This document shows, piece by piece, positions 1-11,600 of a stretch of DNA of 64,000 nt. Under the pieces are notes generated by a model that ran no database searches, had not been told where the DNA came from, and saw only the letters and a list, made by a program, of their open reading frames with translations. Numbering within the stretch: the stretch's first letter is position 1; the number at the start of each line of letters is the position of its first letter. The translations under genes were made by a program, and so were the position numbers. This DNA comes from Leptasterias polaris. Taxonomy: Eukaryota > Echinodermata > Asteroidea > Forcipulatida > Asteriidae. The stretch spans positions 1,116,001 to 1,180,000 of the forward strand of contig JAZGTN010000164.1 of assembly GCA_037783415.1 (NCBI GenBank), in the 5' to 3' direction.

Positions 1-260
1 AGAAGAGATGGTGATCCTTGTGGAAGATCTTGCTGTCCGCGGGCTGGCCAGGCCACGAGATCCCAATCCCTCATCGTCCGAACTCCGATGGTTATTGCCG
101 GCAATATGACAACATTTGAGGAAATACCCATTAATTACATTATCCCCAAATTATATACAAACAAGATTACACTATTTTTAAATGGCATCTACAGCATACA
201 ATCAGAATAGGTATACATAAATACACAATAAACTTTCAAAAATACATCACCTTTTACAAA
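1..260 (-). other. 3' flank of the Gypsy element, possible LTR start
   Basis: This lies just downstream of the integrase stop codon, reading the minus strand. No coding sequence is visible. A minus-strand TGTCATATTGCC near 100-111 could be the start of an LTR, but the partner LTR is not in the window, so the boundary is a guess. Confidence 0.3.
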
Positions 261-2198
261 TTATAATTTTCCTGTGATTCTTACTGAATTGTTTTTCAAA
301 TACTCTAAAGCCGCCTCGTTTAGGTTTGTTTCTGGTTCCCATGTATCTTCGTTATCAGAAAATCCTTTCCATTTAATCAAGTATTCAAGACGTTTATTCT
401 TGTATCTACCCCGCAGTATACACGCTATTTCATATTCCTTAGTTTGTTCTACTGGAATGGTAGGTATTCCAGGTACAATAGAAGCTGGGGAAGCTTGCTG
501 ACTCAACTCCTGTTTGGACTTAAGTGGAACAAAAATATCTTCTGGACAGTCTTCGTCAGACAATATTGGCAAAGAAATATTCTGTTCTAGGTCACTTGGT
601 GTGATATCATTACCTGGACGTACAAATCTATTGTAAGCAAATTTCATACGATTAACGTGAACCGGTGTCGAAAGTAGCTTATTATTTTCCAGATTTCTAA
701 CTCGAAAATTTACAGGGCCCGTCTGCTCTACTAAGAGATAAGGTCCAGCCCAAAACTTTGCCAATTTGCGAGAAAGTCCCTTTTGTACCACCGGGATATA
801 AATCCAAACAGTATCACCAACTTGATACTCTACGTCTTGAGTTGCTTTGTCAAAATAGGTCTTCATTTTGATTTGATTCATTTCAGCACATTTTTTAGAT
901 ACACCACGAAAAATCTCTAGTTGTGAAATTAGCTGATGAAGGTGATCTCTGACAGATTTGTCAGGGTGATTATACTGGGATAGTGTTACCTCCAAAGGCA
1001 ACCTAGCCTCTCTCCCGTACAACAGAAAAAACGGGCTATATCCCACTGAGTTTTCAGCAGGAGTAGTTCTATAAGCAAATTGAACTACTCCAAGATACTC
1101 ATCCCAATTATTGTGAAACTCATTCACATAATGGGAGATAGTGTCTAAAATGACCAAATTGAATCTCTCCTGAATAGCGTTACATGCAGGGTGATAGGCA
1201 CTAGTGTTCAGTTTTTGAGTTTGCATTATACGACAAACTTCCATAACAATTTTGCTAAGAAAGTTCGTTCCTCTGTCACTGAGCAGAGTTTTCGGACAAC
1301 CATGTTCACATATTACCTTATCGAAAAACATACGGGCAACAGTCGATGCCTCCATATTAGAAAGTGCAGTAAGAATGGGCCACCTAGTGCAATGGTCTGA
1401 AAAACACAAAACATAGCGATTACCTTTAGTCGTTATAGGTAATGGACCTAAGATATCAACACTTACACGTTCGAATGGTTCTGGAATTTTCATGATCATT
1501 AACGGTGCCAGTACCTTATGTCTGTTCGTCTTTCTCTGGGCACAAGAGATGCAACTTCGAACCCAATTGTCGATATCTCGGTACATTCCCTTCCAGAAGA
1601 AACGCTGACGTACCCTTGCGTAAGTTCTGTGAAAGCCAAAATGAGCTGCAAGAACATTGTCATGACAATTACCCAATACAATGTCTACAAATGACAGAGG
1701 AACATACAATTGGTACACGGGTCTTTCGGGGGCACCACGACTAGATGGAATAATCCAAATATGATACAATGACCCATTTCTGACAAAATACTGGTCAGCC
1801 TCTAAGATTACTTTCCTTGCAGCTTTATCGTTAACAGGTAAACAATCCGTTTCTAAAAATGTAATCATATTACCAGCAAATGTATCTGAAAGTAGAGCCT
1901 TTTTGAACCTATCCATACTAATTTCAGCTGGGAACAAAGGAATATTCTCGACATTTCGTTCATCTTTTATCCGTTTTCCATACTGAAACCGTACGTTTTT
2001 TATAACATTAATTTCAGTTCCCGACTGTTCAAGTAAGGCTCGTGAAATATCTGGTTCATGGGTTTTTGTTTCTACCCAAGTCGTGGTTATTGGATGTTGA
2101 ACTGTATTGTTTGTTTCAAGACACTTACTACATGCAGTAACTCTACAGTTTTTAACAGAGTAATTGCTGGAGATTACGATTCCGAAAGTTCTCCACAA
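261..2198 (-). CDS. Ty3/Gypsy retrotransposon Pol fragment: integrase with chromodomain
   Basis: Open frame of 645 codons. In order it shows a zinc-binding HHCC module (about residues 179-219, ending CISC), an RNase H-fold integrase core with D248 (SVDILGPLP), D308 (LSDRGTNF) and E344 (QERFN), then a C-terminal chromodomain near 585-625 (EYLIKWKGF...DTWEP). Such chromodomains are known in Ty3/Gypsy 'chromovirus' elements, where they steer integration to marked chromatin. Gag, protease, reverse transcriptase and RNase H are absent: upstream of 2198 no pol frame continues, so the copy is 5'-truncated or broken there. The first codon at 2198 is not an ATG-supported start; the frame is simply open. 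The long intact frame suggests a fairly recent copy. It lies downstream of the last visible DNPEP exon, possibly in an intron. Confidence 0.9.
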   Translation of the reverse strand: MWRTFGIVISSNYSVKNCRVTACSKCLETNNTVQHPITTTWVETKTHEPDISRALLEQSGTEINVIKNVRFQYGKRIKDERNVENIPLFPAEISMDRFKKALLSDTFAGNMITFLETDCLPVNDKAARKVILEADQYFVRNGSLYHIWIIPSSRGAPERPVYQLYVPLSFVDIVLGNCHDNVLAAHFGFHRTYARVRQRFFWKGMYRDIDNWVRSCISCAQRKTNRHKVLAPLMIMKIPEPFERVSVDILGPLPITTKGNRYVLCFSDHCTRWPILTALSNMEASTVARMFFDKVICEHGCPKTLLSDRGTNFLSKIVMEVCRIMQTQKLNTSAYHPACNAIQERFNLVILDTISHYVNEFHNNWDEYLGVVQFAYRTTPAENSVGYSPFFLLYGREARLPLEVTLSQYNHPDKSVRDHLHQLISQLEIFRGVSKKCAEMNQIKMKTYFDKATQDVEYQVGDTVWIYIPVVQKGLSRKLAKFWAGPYLLVEQTGPVNFRVRNLENNKLLSTPVHVNRMKFAYNRFVRPGNDITPSDLEQNISLPILSDEDCPEDIFVPLKSKQELSQQASPASIVPGIPTIPVEQTKEYEIACILRGRYKNKRLEYLIKWKGFSDNEDTWEPETNLNEAALEYLKNNSVRITGKL

Positions 2199-3000
2199 AA
2201 ACGCCAGTCAAATTTGAGAAATTATCGACCAAACATTGCACTAGATAATCGACAGCGATCGAACACTGTTTACGGTTGTGATACGTCGGCTCGTTACATT
2301 TTATTTGAAATACCTGCGCACAGACACCATGTGATCTAAATTCGCCAATCACATCCTAGGTCACACGTCATGTGACACCCCCAAACAAACATGGCGGCGC
2401 CCATGCCTCGCTCGGGTGAGAAAGACTCCGTGATAAATCCGAAGTGTTTTGTTCACCTAAAATCTGTCAAAACTGAGAAAGCACAATATATTTTCAGGGA
2501 AGATTAAAATTATGCATGAGGCCGTGTTCAAGCGCGTCGTCATGAGATGAGATCATGTGTGTGAGATCACGAAAAACACAGCATCTTTTGATAGTAGGCC
2601 CCGTACTCGATATAGGCCTATACAGCATACAGTGCATATAGGCCTAGCGCCTAAGGACCTCATGCGCTAATTTTTATTAGAGAACAAGGACATGCACAGA
2701 AAATAGGACCGAAACGCAGTTAAAATGTTCAATGTAAATAAATGTTAAATAAATAATAAATGTTTGTAAATTATTAAAAATGTAGCTTCTCCCCGTGTCG
2801 AGAGTGAGAATCATGTATTAAGGCAAGCTTGAAGAAATGAGGCGTCATCATAGGGCCTATAGTTTTTGTTTGGGTTTTTTGAGGGCACCATTTTTTTACA
2901 TTTTGTGTGGACTTTTTCTTCCTTTTTTGATCTTGGTGGGTTTTTTAATTATTTATTTATGCCTTTTTATTGATGCTTTTTTATTTATTTATTAATTTTT
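2199..3000. other. Non-coding, no gene seen
   Basis: No exon or conserved protein match was recognised. The sequence becomes AT-rich after 2700 with T-runs, and the word TAGGCCTATA recurs here and to about 4170. Confidence 0.4.
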
Positions 3001-3007
3001 TTATCAA

Positions 3008-3302
3008 ATGATAAACCATAAGGGAAACTGACTGGGTAAATTTTAAACGAGTTTGGGTTGAACAAAACAAATGTACTAGCTAGAGTGGAATTTGAACCAA
3101 CGACCTCCGGATTAACGTACCGGCGCTCTACCAACTAAGCTATCTAGACCTATGTTGGCGGTCTCCCTATTTTTGTCAATAATTATCCTTGTTGGGGGGA
3201 TTACCAGTCAGAAGCTATTCAAAAAGTGTAGCCAGGGATCACATCCAAGTACGATACAACCTGGGAAGCCGCAGCCAGATATTGAATTCACCACAAGGGA
3301 AT
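3008..3302 (-). repeat. SINE with a tRNA-derived module (family T1)
   Basis: On the minus strand, 3086-3158 reads like a tRNA: A-box-like TAGCTTAGTTGGTAGAG and B-box-like GGTTCAAATTCC. Flanking sequence (GGGAAACTGACTGGGTAAAT on the left, GCAGCCAG and CACAAGGG on the right) is shared with 43548-43845. Acceptor-stem pairing is not evident, so this is a SINE and not a functional tRNA gene. Confidence 0.75.
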
Positions 3303-3362
3303 TTGACTGGGTAAATTTTAAATGATTTTGGGATGAACAAAGAAAATTATACTATGAGCGGG
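3296..3362 (-). repeat. Truncated second T1 SINE copy
   Basis: Immediately abutting the first copy, the left-end sequence GACTGGGTAAATTTTAAATG is repeated and then stops, giving a tandem composite. Confidence 0.6.
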
Positions 3363-4565
3363 CTCACGCCCTATAGTTACGGGCCTGGTAAGGGAAAATC
3401 CACAAGAAAGGGGTGTGTGTGGGAGGGGGGCGGAAAGGAGGGAGGATCATGAGAAAAGAAGGAGACGGTGTGCCTATAGGCACTTTCCTGCCCATTAATC
3501 TTTTAACGAATTAGCGAGTGTTCCGGCGAGAGACATCGACAGAAAAATGATCAGAAAAGCGTTGAAAACCATCCTATGGATGTTGTTTTCAGTGGGAGAC
3601 AATGGTCTCCCTCGAAAAGTCAAAAGGCGATAGTTAAACATACTTTTTCTTTGATGTTTGCATGCACCCTCACAGAAAAGGGGGTTATAAGTGGTAAAGG
3701 GGAATGTTTTAACTTAATAAAACAAACATTTTCCCCTTTTTAATTTTTTTTGTTATTTAAATTTTTTATAGTTTACCTTAGGCCTTATGATATTTTTTTT
3801 GCAATAACAGTGATAGGTGTTTTAGGGGAAAAGTATCCTATTAATTAGAAATCAAAGGACAAAAGAATAAGACAAAAAATTGTCAGTTCCTTAATTTTGT
3901 TGACAATAATTGGAGCGACTCATCATTCCCTCCTTGTTGTTCAATGACTAGCCTAGGGCCTATACATTTTTTTAAACTAAGCTCTTTATTCTTGGCACAA
4001 AACTTTGATGGCTAACCATTCAGTGATTTTGAAAAGACACGATAGTCTAGTTTTTGAGAAATAGGCCTACAGTTTTAAACATGGTCTAAACCACACAATT
4101 GATGGTTGGACGCGACGCAATTTTTTTATTTTTTTATTTTTTTAAAATAAAGGATATAGGCCTATAATGTTTTATGGCCCACACACCAACGGGGGGAATC
4201 GATACGGCGCGCTGCCCATGGTCAATACCGTGTCTCAGCCGCGCAATTTGATTTGTGTGTGTCGGAAGAGTTCAGTTCGCACATTGCGCGCGCGCATTTT
4301 CACAGATTGCGCCCAACAACGTTTTTAGCAAACTTTGTATGTTTTTGCAAATTTGACTGGATATTTTTTGAAGAACTTTTAGTATAGTGTTTAGTATGTC
4401 TACAACTCACAAAATATACCTTCAAAAAGTAGACCCACGGGGGTCGGAACGGAAATCATTTTTCAGGCATCTTTTCGTTTACACCGTACGGTCTAGATGC
4501 CATGATTAAAAAAATGTTGTACTACTTTTTACTAGTGACGTGACCAAACTTGACGTCGTGTTTGT
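3363..4565. other. Non-coding, no gene seen
   Basis: AT-rich DNA with homopolymer runs. The words AGATTGCGCCCAACA (about 4305) and the GCGCAA-rich stretch around it recur near 57670, suggesting an old dispersed repeat. Confidence 0.35.
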
Positions 4566-4957
4566 GTGTCGACCATGTGTAGAAACTGGTGCAAACAACA
4601 CACAGCCATCACAGTGCAATATGCAGGCTGTGTTTTACAGGTACCAGACATGCCATTTCCCCGGCATCAAGCACAAGCAGTGGCTATGGTGTTAACGTTG
4701 ACAGAATACCAGCATAATACTGCTGGTGTCGTGCATCCCAGTGTTAATATGCGTACTGAACATACGAATCGAACATACACGCGCTGTACTTAGATGGCCA
4801 TCCACACAATAATCACGAACACTATTACTTGCAACACCATACGACAGTACATATTTATTGTGCTAGACGTTAACTCTATGACATGTGCACTCCGGGAATG
4901 ATGATTGGATCGTCGGAATTGTTTTTAATATTTAAAAAAGGTATTGTTTGTAAAAAA

Positions 4958-5106
4958 TACGTGACTCGAGTCACGAGTCCTCGGGGACAAGTCCGAGTCA
5001 TGATAGTCGAGTCCGAGTCCGAGTCCGAGTCTTTTGCAGACGTGACTCGAGTCAAGTCCGAGTCACCAAAATTGTGACTCGAGTCCGAGTCCTGGACTCG
5101 AGTCAT
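4958..5106. repeat. GAGTCC/GACTCG simple repeat
   Basis: Degenerate hexamer array built from CGAGTC and its self-complementary form GACTCGAGTC, about 150 bp. It can fold on itself; no coding role is visible. Confidence 0.8.
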
Positions 5107-5129
5107 ACAACACTGCAAAGTACTCAGTA

Positions 5130-5455
5130 TATTTGTTTCCTGCAAGGTATGCTGAGCTAAGTTTTGAAGTATAAGACCTATTCCTTTACATAGCACCATG
5201 TAATGGTTTACAAGGTGCTGTGGCGCAATATGCTGCTGATCAAACCAGGAACACCAGGGCGAACCCCTTCGCTTCATGATAAGTGTACTGGGTCCTTTCA
5301 TGTGCATTACACAACACACAGGACCTACTGCCTAACATCCCATCCAAATAACAAAACAATTATACTTGATTGTCTTGCTCAAGGACACAAGGTGTCATGA
5401 CCGAGAACCGAATCCACACTCTGATGCCAGATCTTGAGTTTGGCGCAAAACGGCC
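5130..5455 (-). repeat. SINE with tRNA-Ser/Leu-like head (family T2), partial
   Basis: Shares long stretches with 17147-17563, for example GGTTTACAAGGTGCTGTGGC and ATTACACAACACAC. Orientation follows the tRNA head at the high-coordinate end; the head is decayed and the poly-repeat tail is missing. Confidence 0.7.
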
Positions 5456-5623
5456 ACAAAACTCCATGTAATTTCATTAACAAAAAGAAAAATCCATAGC
5501 AACTGCCTAGCAAGGACACCAACATTGGTAACGCTTCAGACAGAAGAGTCTCTGCCGTGCAAAGCAGTGCATAGCACCTCTGGGATAGTTTTGATCAACA
5601 CGATGAGGAAATAACCTTCTTAC

Positions 5624-8600
5624 GAGTAGTTAGGGTGGACAGCATGTGCTTGGTCTGCACTGATCATGAAGGATTTAGGGATTGCTTCTTCAAAGGCCGT
5701 TGAACTTCCACCAGCAGCGAGTCTTCTCATGATCCATTCAGTCAATGAAGAGTTGGCTCCGTGAGCACTTGATGATCCCACCTACAAAACCACAATGTAG
5801 TACATGTAAGCCTTTTGTTAAGTAATTATGAACGTTCAAATATTTCAACACTATGGATTTGCACAATGTATTCACATGAAAAATTAACTTCTTTGCAGAT
5901 GATCATGTCCTGTAAACAACCACAAAGTTGTTCTTTTATCTGTGTTTCTTGGCAATGTGGAGTGTTGTGACCAAGCATTCTAATGCACCAGGCTCATGTT
6001 CTGGTGTTGTGGTGTTGTCGGGAAAACTGGGTTCGTGTCCCGGTCATGGCAGTCCTTGAACAAGACACTTAACCATAACTGCTTCGCCCTTTGAATGGGA
6101 TGTAGGTCCCATGTGTGTTTTTGTAGTGCATGGAAAAGAACCGAGTACACTTATCGTAAAGAGAAGAGGCTTGCCACAGTGTTTCTGGAATGGTATGGCA
6201 GCAATATGCGCCAACTCAACTTGTATCCCTTTCAATGTGTTATACACTGGATGCTTCGTCCCATAAAATCATTCTTAACCCTATAGAGACCATAGCAGCC
6301 GGAAACAGCTTGTACCCAAATGCCCATAGCGGCTGCAAACGGCTGGAAAATCTGACCTACTTCCAATCAACCAAAAAGGTCAAAGTAAAGGCATGTCTTG
6401 AATTGACATTTTGGAATGCTAGACATGTTTACATGGTATCTATGTATCTAAAACAAAATCAGATTTATGTTTTATATTAATTTTTGAAACAAAATTTAAA
6501 ACAACAACTTGGGACAATGATGCTTTTTTCTTCAGAAACCCCTTCTTTTGCAAATCACGCCCGAATTTGTGCAACCATACAGATAATATAAAGAACATCA
6601 GTTGGGCAAAATTCTTAATTAATTACAAGTAACCGGAAATGGAGGGCAAGTCTTATTATCTGGTTGTCTTTGTTGAACTATCAAAGTTTTGTTTCCTTTC
6701 ACATATTTCATCACTAAATTTTACTTTCCCGACAATATAATATAAGTTTTATAGCCACAGACTATGTCAAACGAAAGTATTTGAAAAACAGAATTGGCAC
6801 GCGTAAAACTCAATAGAGTTGGAACCAACTTGGTTGGAAGTTTGAATACGCCCATGACTTGCACAGTCTATGAAAGTCACATGCTATATAAAGCAACATT
6901 GACTCCTCCCATTGTTTTTGCTTAGCATCCTGTTATGCAGCATTTTCTGCTTAGCAGATTAATACAATTAGATCGAGGTAAATAGAGTGGCCTCACCTCC
7001 TCATGGTCATAGAGCAACATCATACGGATATTGGGATCATTCTCCAGACTCTCATCAGACTCACAGGAACCAATCAAGCCCTTAACATCAATGAGAAGGA
7101 TAAGGTAAGCAAATCAAAATCGCTAAGTACAAACACTGGAGTCCAAGTTGAACAATGAACAAATTTGTGGGATCCATTGTTCCACTGAGTTTAAAGACCC
7201 CCATTTAAGACCCCTCCCATAAGCCCACACTACTGTGTTTGTATGAACACGCACACACACCAAATGCACGCACACCACTTATAGATATGATCAGCGTCAT
7301 CGCTCTGGAAGTTGTGCATCCTTGCTTGATAATTATGTCTATTCAATAAAACCATTAGGTTTGTAAGACCAGTGCCTGTCTTAATCCTAAGAAGATAAAG
7401 ACAGGGGGCCAGTCTACCTTCTTTTGAGGACGCCTTACTCCAGTGATGTCATGTGCATCAAGGTCTTCCTACATATTTGTTACATGATGCAGCTCGGGAA
7501 GAATTCAAACACATAACCTTCCACATTCTGGAGCCAGTCTGGAGCAAGTTCAAATTATATCATTCTTCATTTTGAATTGTTTGTGGTATCCACTACTAAT
7601 TATAGGATTGGAAATGGCTTTTTGTCCTGGGGCAAGCTCGGTAAGAGGTCAGGGGCTGACTTTATAAAGAGCTGAGATTGATCTTAACTGTGTATGAATC
7701 TTAATTGCTAAGCAAAGTGTAATGTCACAATACAAATCACTATGGTAATATTGACAGTTCATTTTAAGATGGTAATAATAACAACTAAGTCTTGTAAAGC
7801 GCACATATCCACCAAAGGTTGTCAAGGCACTAAGATGAATCTTAGTCTTTGTGAAATCGAGCCCAGGTCTAGAAAGGTTGTGGGTTCAACTTCCATCAAA
7901 AGCCCAGGTCTAGAAAGGTTGTGGGTTCAACTTCCATCAAAAGCCCAGGTCTAGAAAGGTTGTGGGTTCAACTTCCATCAAAAGCCCAGGTCTAGAAAGG
8001 TTGTGGGTTCAACTTCCATCAAAAGCCCAGGTCTAGAAAGGTTGTGGGTTCAACTTCCATCAAAAGCCCAGGTCTAGAAAGGTTGTGGGTTCAACTTCCA
8101 TCAAAAGCCCAGGTCTAGAAAGGTTGTGGGTTCAACTTCCATCAAAAGCCCAGGTCTAGAAAGGTTGTGGGTTCAACTTCCATCAAAAGCCCAGGTCTAG
8201 AAAGGTTGTGGGTTCAACTTCCATCAAAAGCCCAGGTCTAGAAAGGTTGTGGGTTCAACTTCCATCAAAAGCCCAGGTCTAGAAAGGTTGTGGGTTCAAC
8301 TTCCATCAAAGGCCCAGGTCTAGAAAGGTTGTGGGTTCAACTTCCATCAAAAGCCCAGGTCTAGAAAAGTTGTGGGTTCAACTTCCATCAAAAGCCCAGG
8401 TCTAGAAAGGTTGTGGGTTCAACTTCCATCAAAAGCCCAGGTCTAGAAAGGTTGTGGGTTCAACTTCCATCAAAGGTGTCTGTGTTTTTTTTTTGTAGGC
8501 CTCAGAAAGCATCCATATTGCTCAAAAGGTAAACAAAAAATTATTTGTGCTGTAAAAATGCCTCTAAAGAGAGAAAGCTCAATGGTAGATAACAACAACT

Positions 8601-11600
8601 TTTCAAGTAAAATGCACTTATCAAATACCTTGAGAGATGCAAAACAGTTCATTTGGTTGTCCAATCGAGGAGCAAAGATAAACTCATTCAGGGCACCTCC
8701 AATCGTCTGCAAGTTAATTAAAGAAATAACGAAAAATTCAATTATGTTGGTTAGTTGGTTGGTCATTAAGCACAGATCGGCTGCACGAGACACAATTTTT
8801 GTTACTGCCGGTGTGGCAGGAGATTCTTTCTACCTGGAAATTTTGTCCCCCAAACGGCAAATTTGAAATAGAAATTTTGTCAGATAGCACCCTCTTTTGA
8901 CTCAACTCCCTTCAGCCCATGCAATTGAGGACACAAACACCGGGCAGACAAAAATCCCGTACGACACCAGCTCCAAAGCTGATTATTCTCATGTGTAAAT
9001 TGACCATAAATCACTCATTTCATCATTCAAAGAAAATTGTTATTAACAAAACTGAAATAATTCTGACAGGATATTGAGTACTTGAAGGGCATATCTGAGA
9101 GAAAGATCAAAAAATTATTTTTTCCATAAATCCCTCAAGAAAAACTAGCACAAAGCATTCTTATGGGCATCTGGTAATCACTGATGCCAGTTTGTTGTGG
9201 AACCAGTTTGTGTGAAGTGGGCGTGGCTTACAGTGGAATTCTATCTCACTAACCAATAGGACAGACCCTTATGATGATCTCACAATCTTTGCTTAGATAT
9301 CGGGAGTCGTGATCTAAATAGACTGTGCAAGTCTCGTGTGTATTTAAACTTCTGGGACTAAGCTGGTCCCAACTGTAAAACAGTTGTACGTGTGTGTGAT
9401 TCTGTTTCTTCGAATATTTTAGTTTATGGCTTCAAAAATTATATCATATTATTAGAAAAGTAAAATGTTGTCATAAATATAGGAAAATATAATAAACTCA
9501 ACAAAGAAACCCTGAAAGTAAGACTTGACCTCGGTTTCCGGTTATTTGACATATTAAGAATGTTGCCCAACTGTTATCATTAAACCTAATGGCCACACAC
9601 ATTTAGGTGTGATTGGCAACATTCCAAGTTTTAATTTTTGTTTCAATGTTAATTTTAACAAACCATTTGTATTATATAAAAATGTTGATTATATTTATCA
9701 CAAATTGCCATGAGTGTTTTTATTTTCAAGAATTTTGTATCATGGAAAAATACAGTCTTCATCGGAGTTGTTTTCTTGTTTTTGATACAAGCGAGACTTG
9801 CACAGTCCACACACAAAAAGGGAACTATATCTGTTTTCCTACCAGCCTCAGTTTGAGTTATACTTACAGCAGGCTGGGTATCCGCTAAACACAGCTCAAA
9901 GTCCAGTATCTGGGCTGGTTGAATGTCAAGCTCTTGACACAGTATGTTGATTAGAATAGGATGATGCTTAGCATTGGCCTGTAAGACAAATTTAACAATA
10001 AATAAATAACTTGAAGAAAGTTGAAAAGGTTTTGCCTTCCATTTTTTTTCAACATTTATACAAAAGTACAGAGAGTACACTTTATGACCCATCTTCTGTT
10101 CCCCAAATGATCACATAACCATGTTCATCCCCCCATAACAATAATAATATCTTTATCACACTCAAGAGCATCTCAAAGCGCTAATAATTGTTTCTAGAAG
10201 GTATACAGAGCCATATTTGAAATATAAGTCCCATTTATTTACACAGCACCATGTAACAAAGGGGCTGTAGCTTAATCTGCAGCCAACCATACCAGAAAAC
10301 TCTGGGGCGAACCCCTTCTCTTTACGATAAGTGCACTGGGTTCTTTTACATGCATTACACAACACACGGGACCAACGGCTTTACGTCCCATCTGAAGGAC
10401 GAAGTAATAATGTTCAAGTGTCTCGCTTAAGGACAAAAGTGTCAATCAAGACCTACTGCTATTTAAACCACTCAATGAAGATGACTTGCATACACATTCC
10501 ATTACAGCCATATATTACAGACCAGTGTCCTTTTATGTTCCGCAGTTGGAGCAATAAAATGCCCCCAACATTCTGTGTGATTCTTGACTTGATAACACAA
10601 CCATAATGACTTATAAAAACATTCTGTTTTTCAAGGGTACAAGAGTTCAATTACCACCATATGTGACCCACTCCGGAAAAAGGTGACATAAGTCGCCAAT
10701 AATATATTTTGAGTTTTATATACGGTTGGAAAGCCCACAATATAAGCTTTAATTTGGTGTATAGTGGAGCTCCGTAGCCCCTTCCATTCTGGAGATATGT
10801 CAAATTTGCATATTAATTATTTCCTTGGAGCTTGATTTCAATAACTGAGAAAACTTGCTTTATAATACCTGGCTCTGTGTGGGAAATAGGCTTTAATGTC
10901 TTGCTTTCAAAAACCCTAGCAACAAACATGTTCCTTATAATGTTTCTGTAAATAAAATCTGAAACTTTAGATATTAAAGATGTCATAGTGACAATAAAAA
11001 AATTATAATAATTTGTTAGATTTTTTCACCCTCTCTACGTGGAGCGGCTTTTTACACGTTAAAGCATAGCGCGACTTATGTCACCTTTTTCCGGAGTGGG
11101 TCACATATATTACAGTGTCCTTTTATGTTACGAGTGATAAAACCCCCCGAACAATCTGTGTGGTATGAGTGAAACAGAAGTTGACTTGATAACACAAAGA
11201 CAATTTGTTATGTAGCGTGCTTGATGCATGCACTCACTCTCTGACAGGTCCCCGACAAATTTTGCTAAGCATCTAATTGGTTGAACAACGATTTCTGCTC
11301 AGCAGTTGATTAAATTTAGTTGTAGACTGGAAGATTACCAATACACACAAATCAATCCATAGCTACTACTATTTTGTATTCACTAAGTTGTCACAGTTTA
11401 GGAAAGGCCATGGCATATTTTTAAGCTTGGTACATCTCGGAGTTGTCTTTAATATTTCTGTTATTTACAGACCTCACAATCTCCTTGTTCGTTGGTTACT
11501 GGTGCCTCAATCTGTTGCTGGATGGAAGTTGCCAAAACTGGAACTCTGCAAAATAAAAATTGAGGAAAAAAACTTTGTTTAAACTTGTTCACATATGCAT

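Noticed and set aside
3086..3158. Functional tRNA gene on the minus strand (also 41206-41275, 43616-43682, 63085-63150)
   Set aside because: A- and B-box words are present, but acceptor pairing is not evident and the same flanks recur in several copies, as expected of SINEs.
4876..5319. Ser/Asp-rich frame (DSDSDSDS) as a coding region
   Set aside because: It is a translation of the GAGTCC simple repeat joined to SINE sequence.
7860..8475. CRISPR-like array
   Set aside because: There are no unique spacers; units are directly contiguous 41-bp satellite copies in an animal intron.
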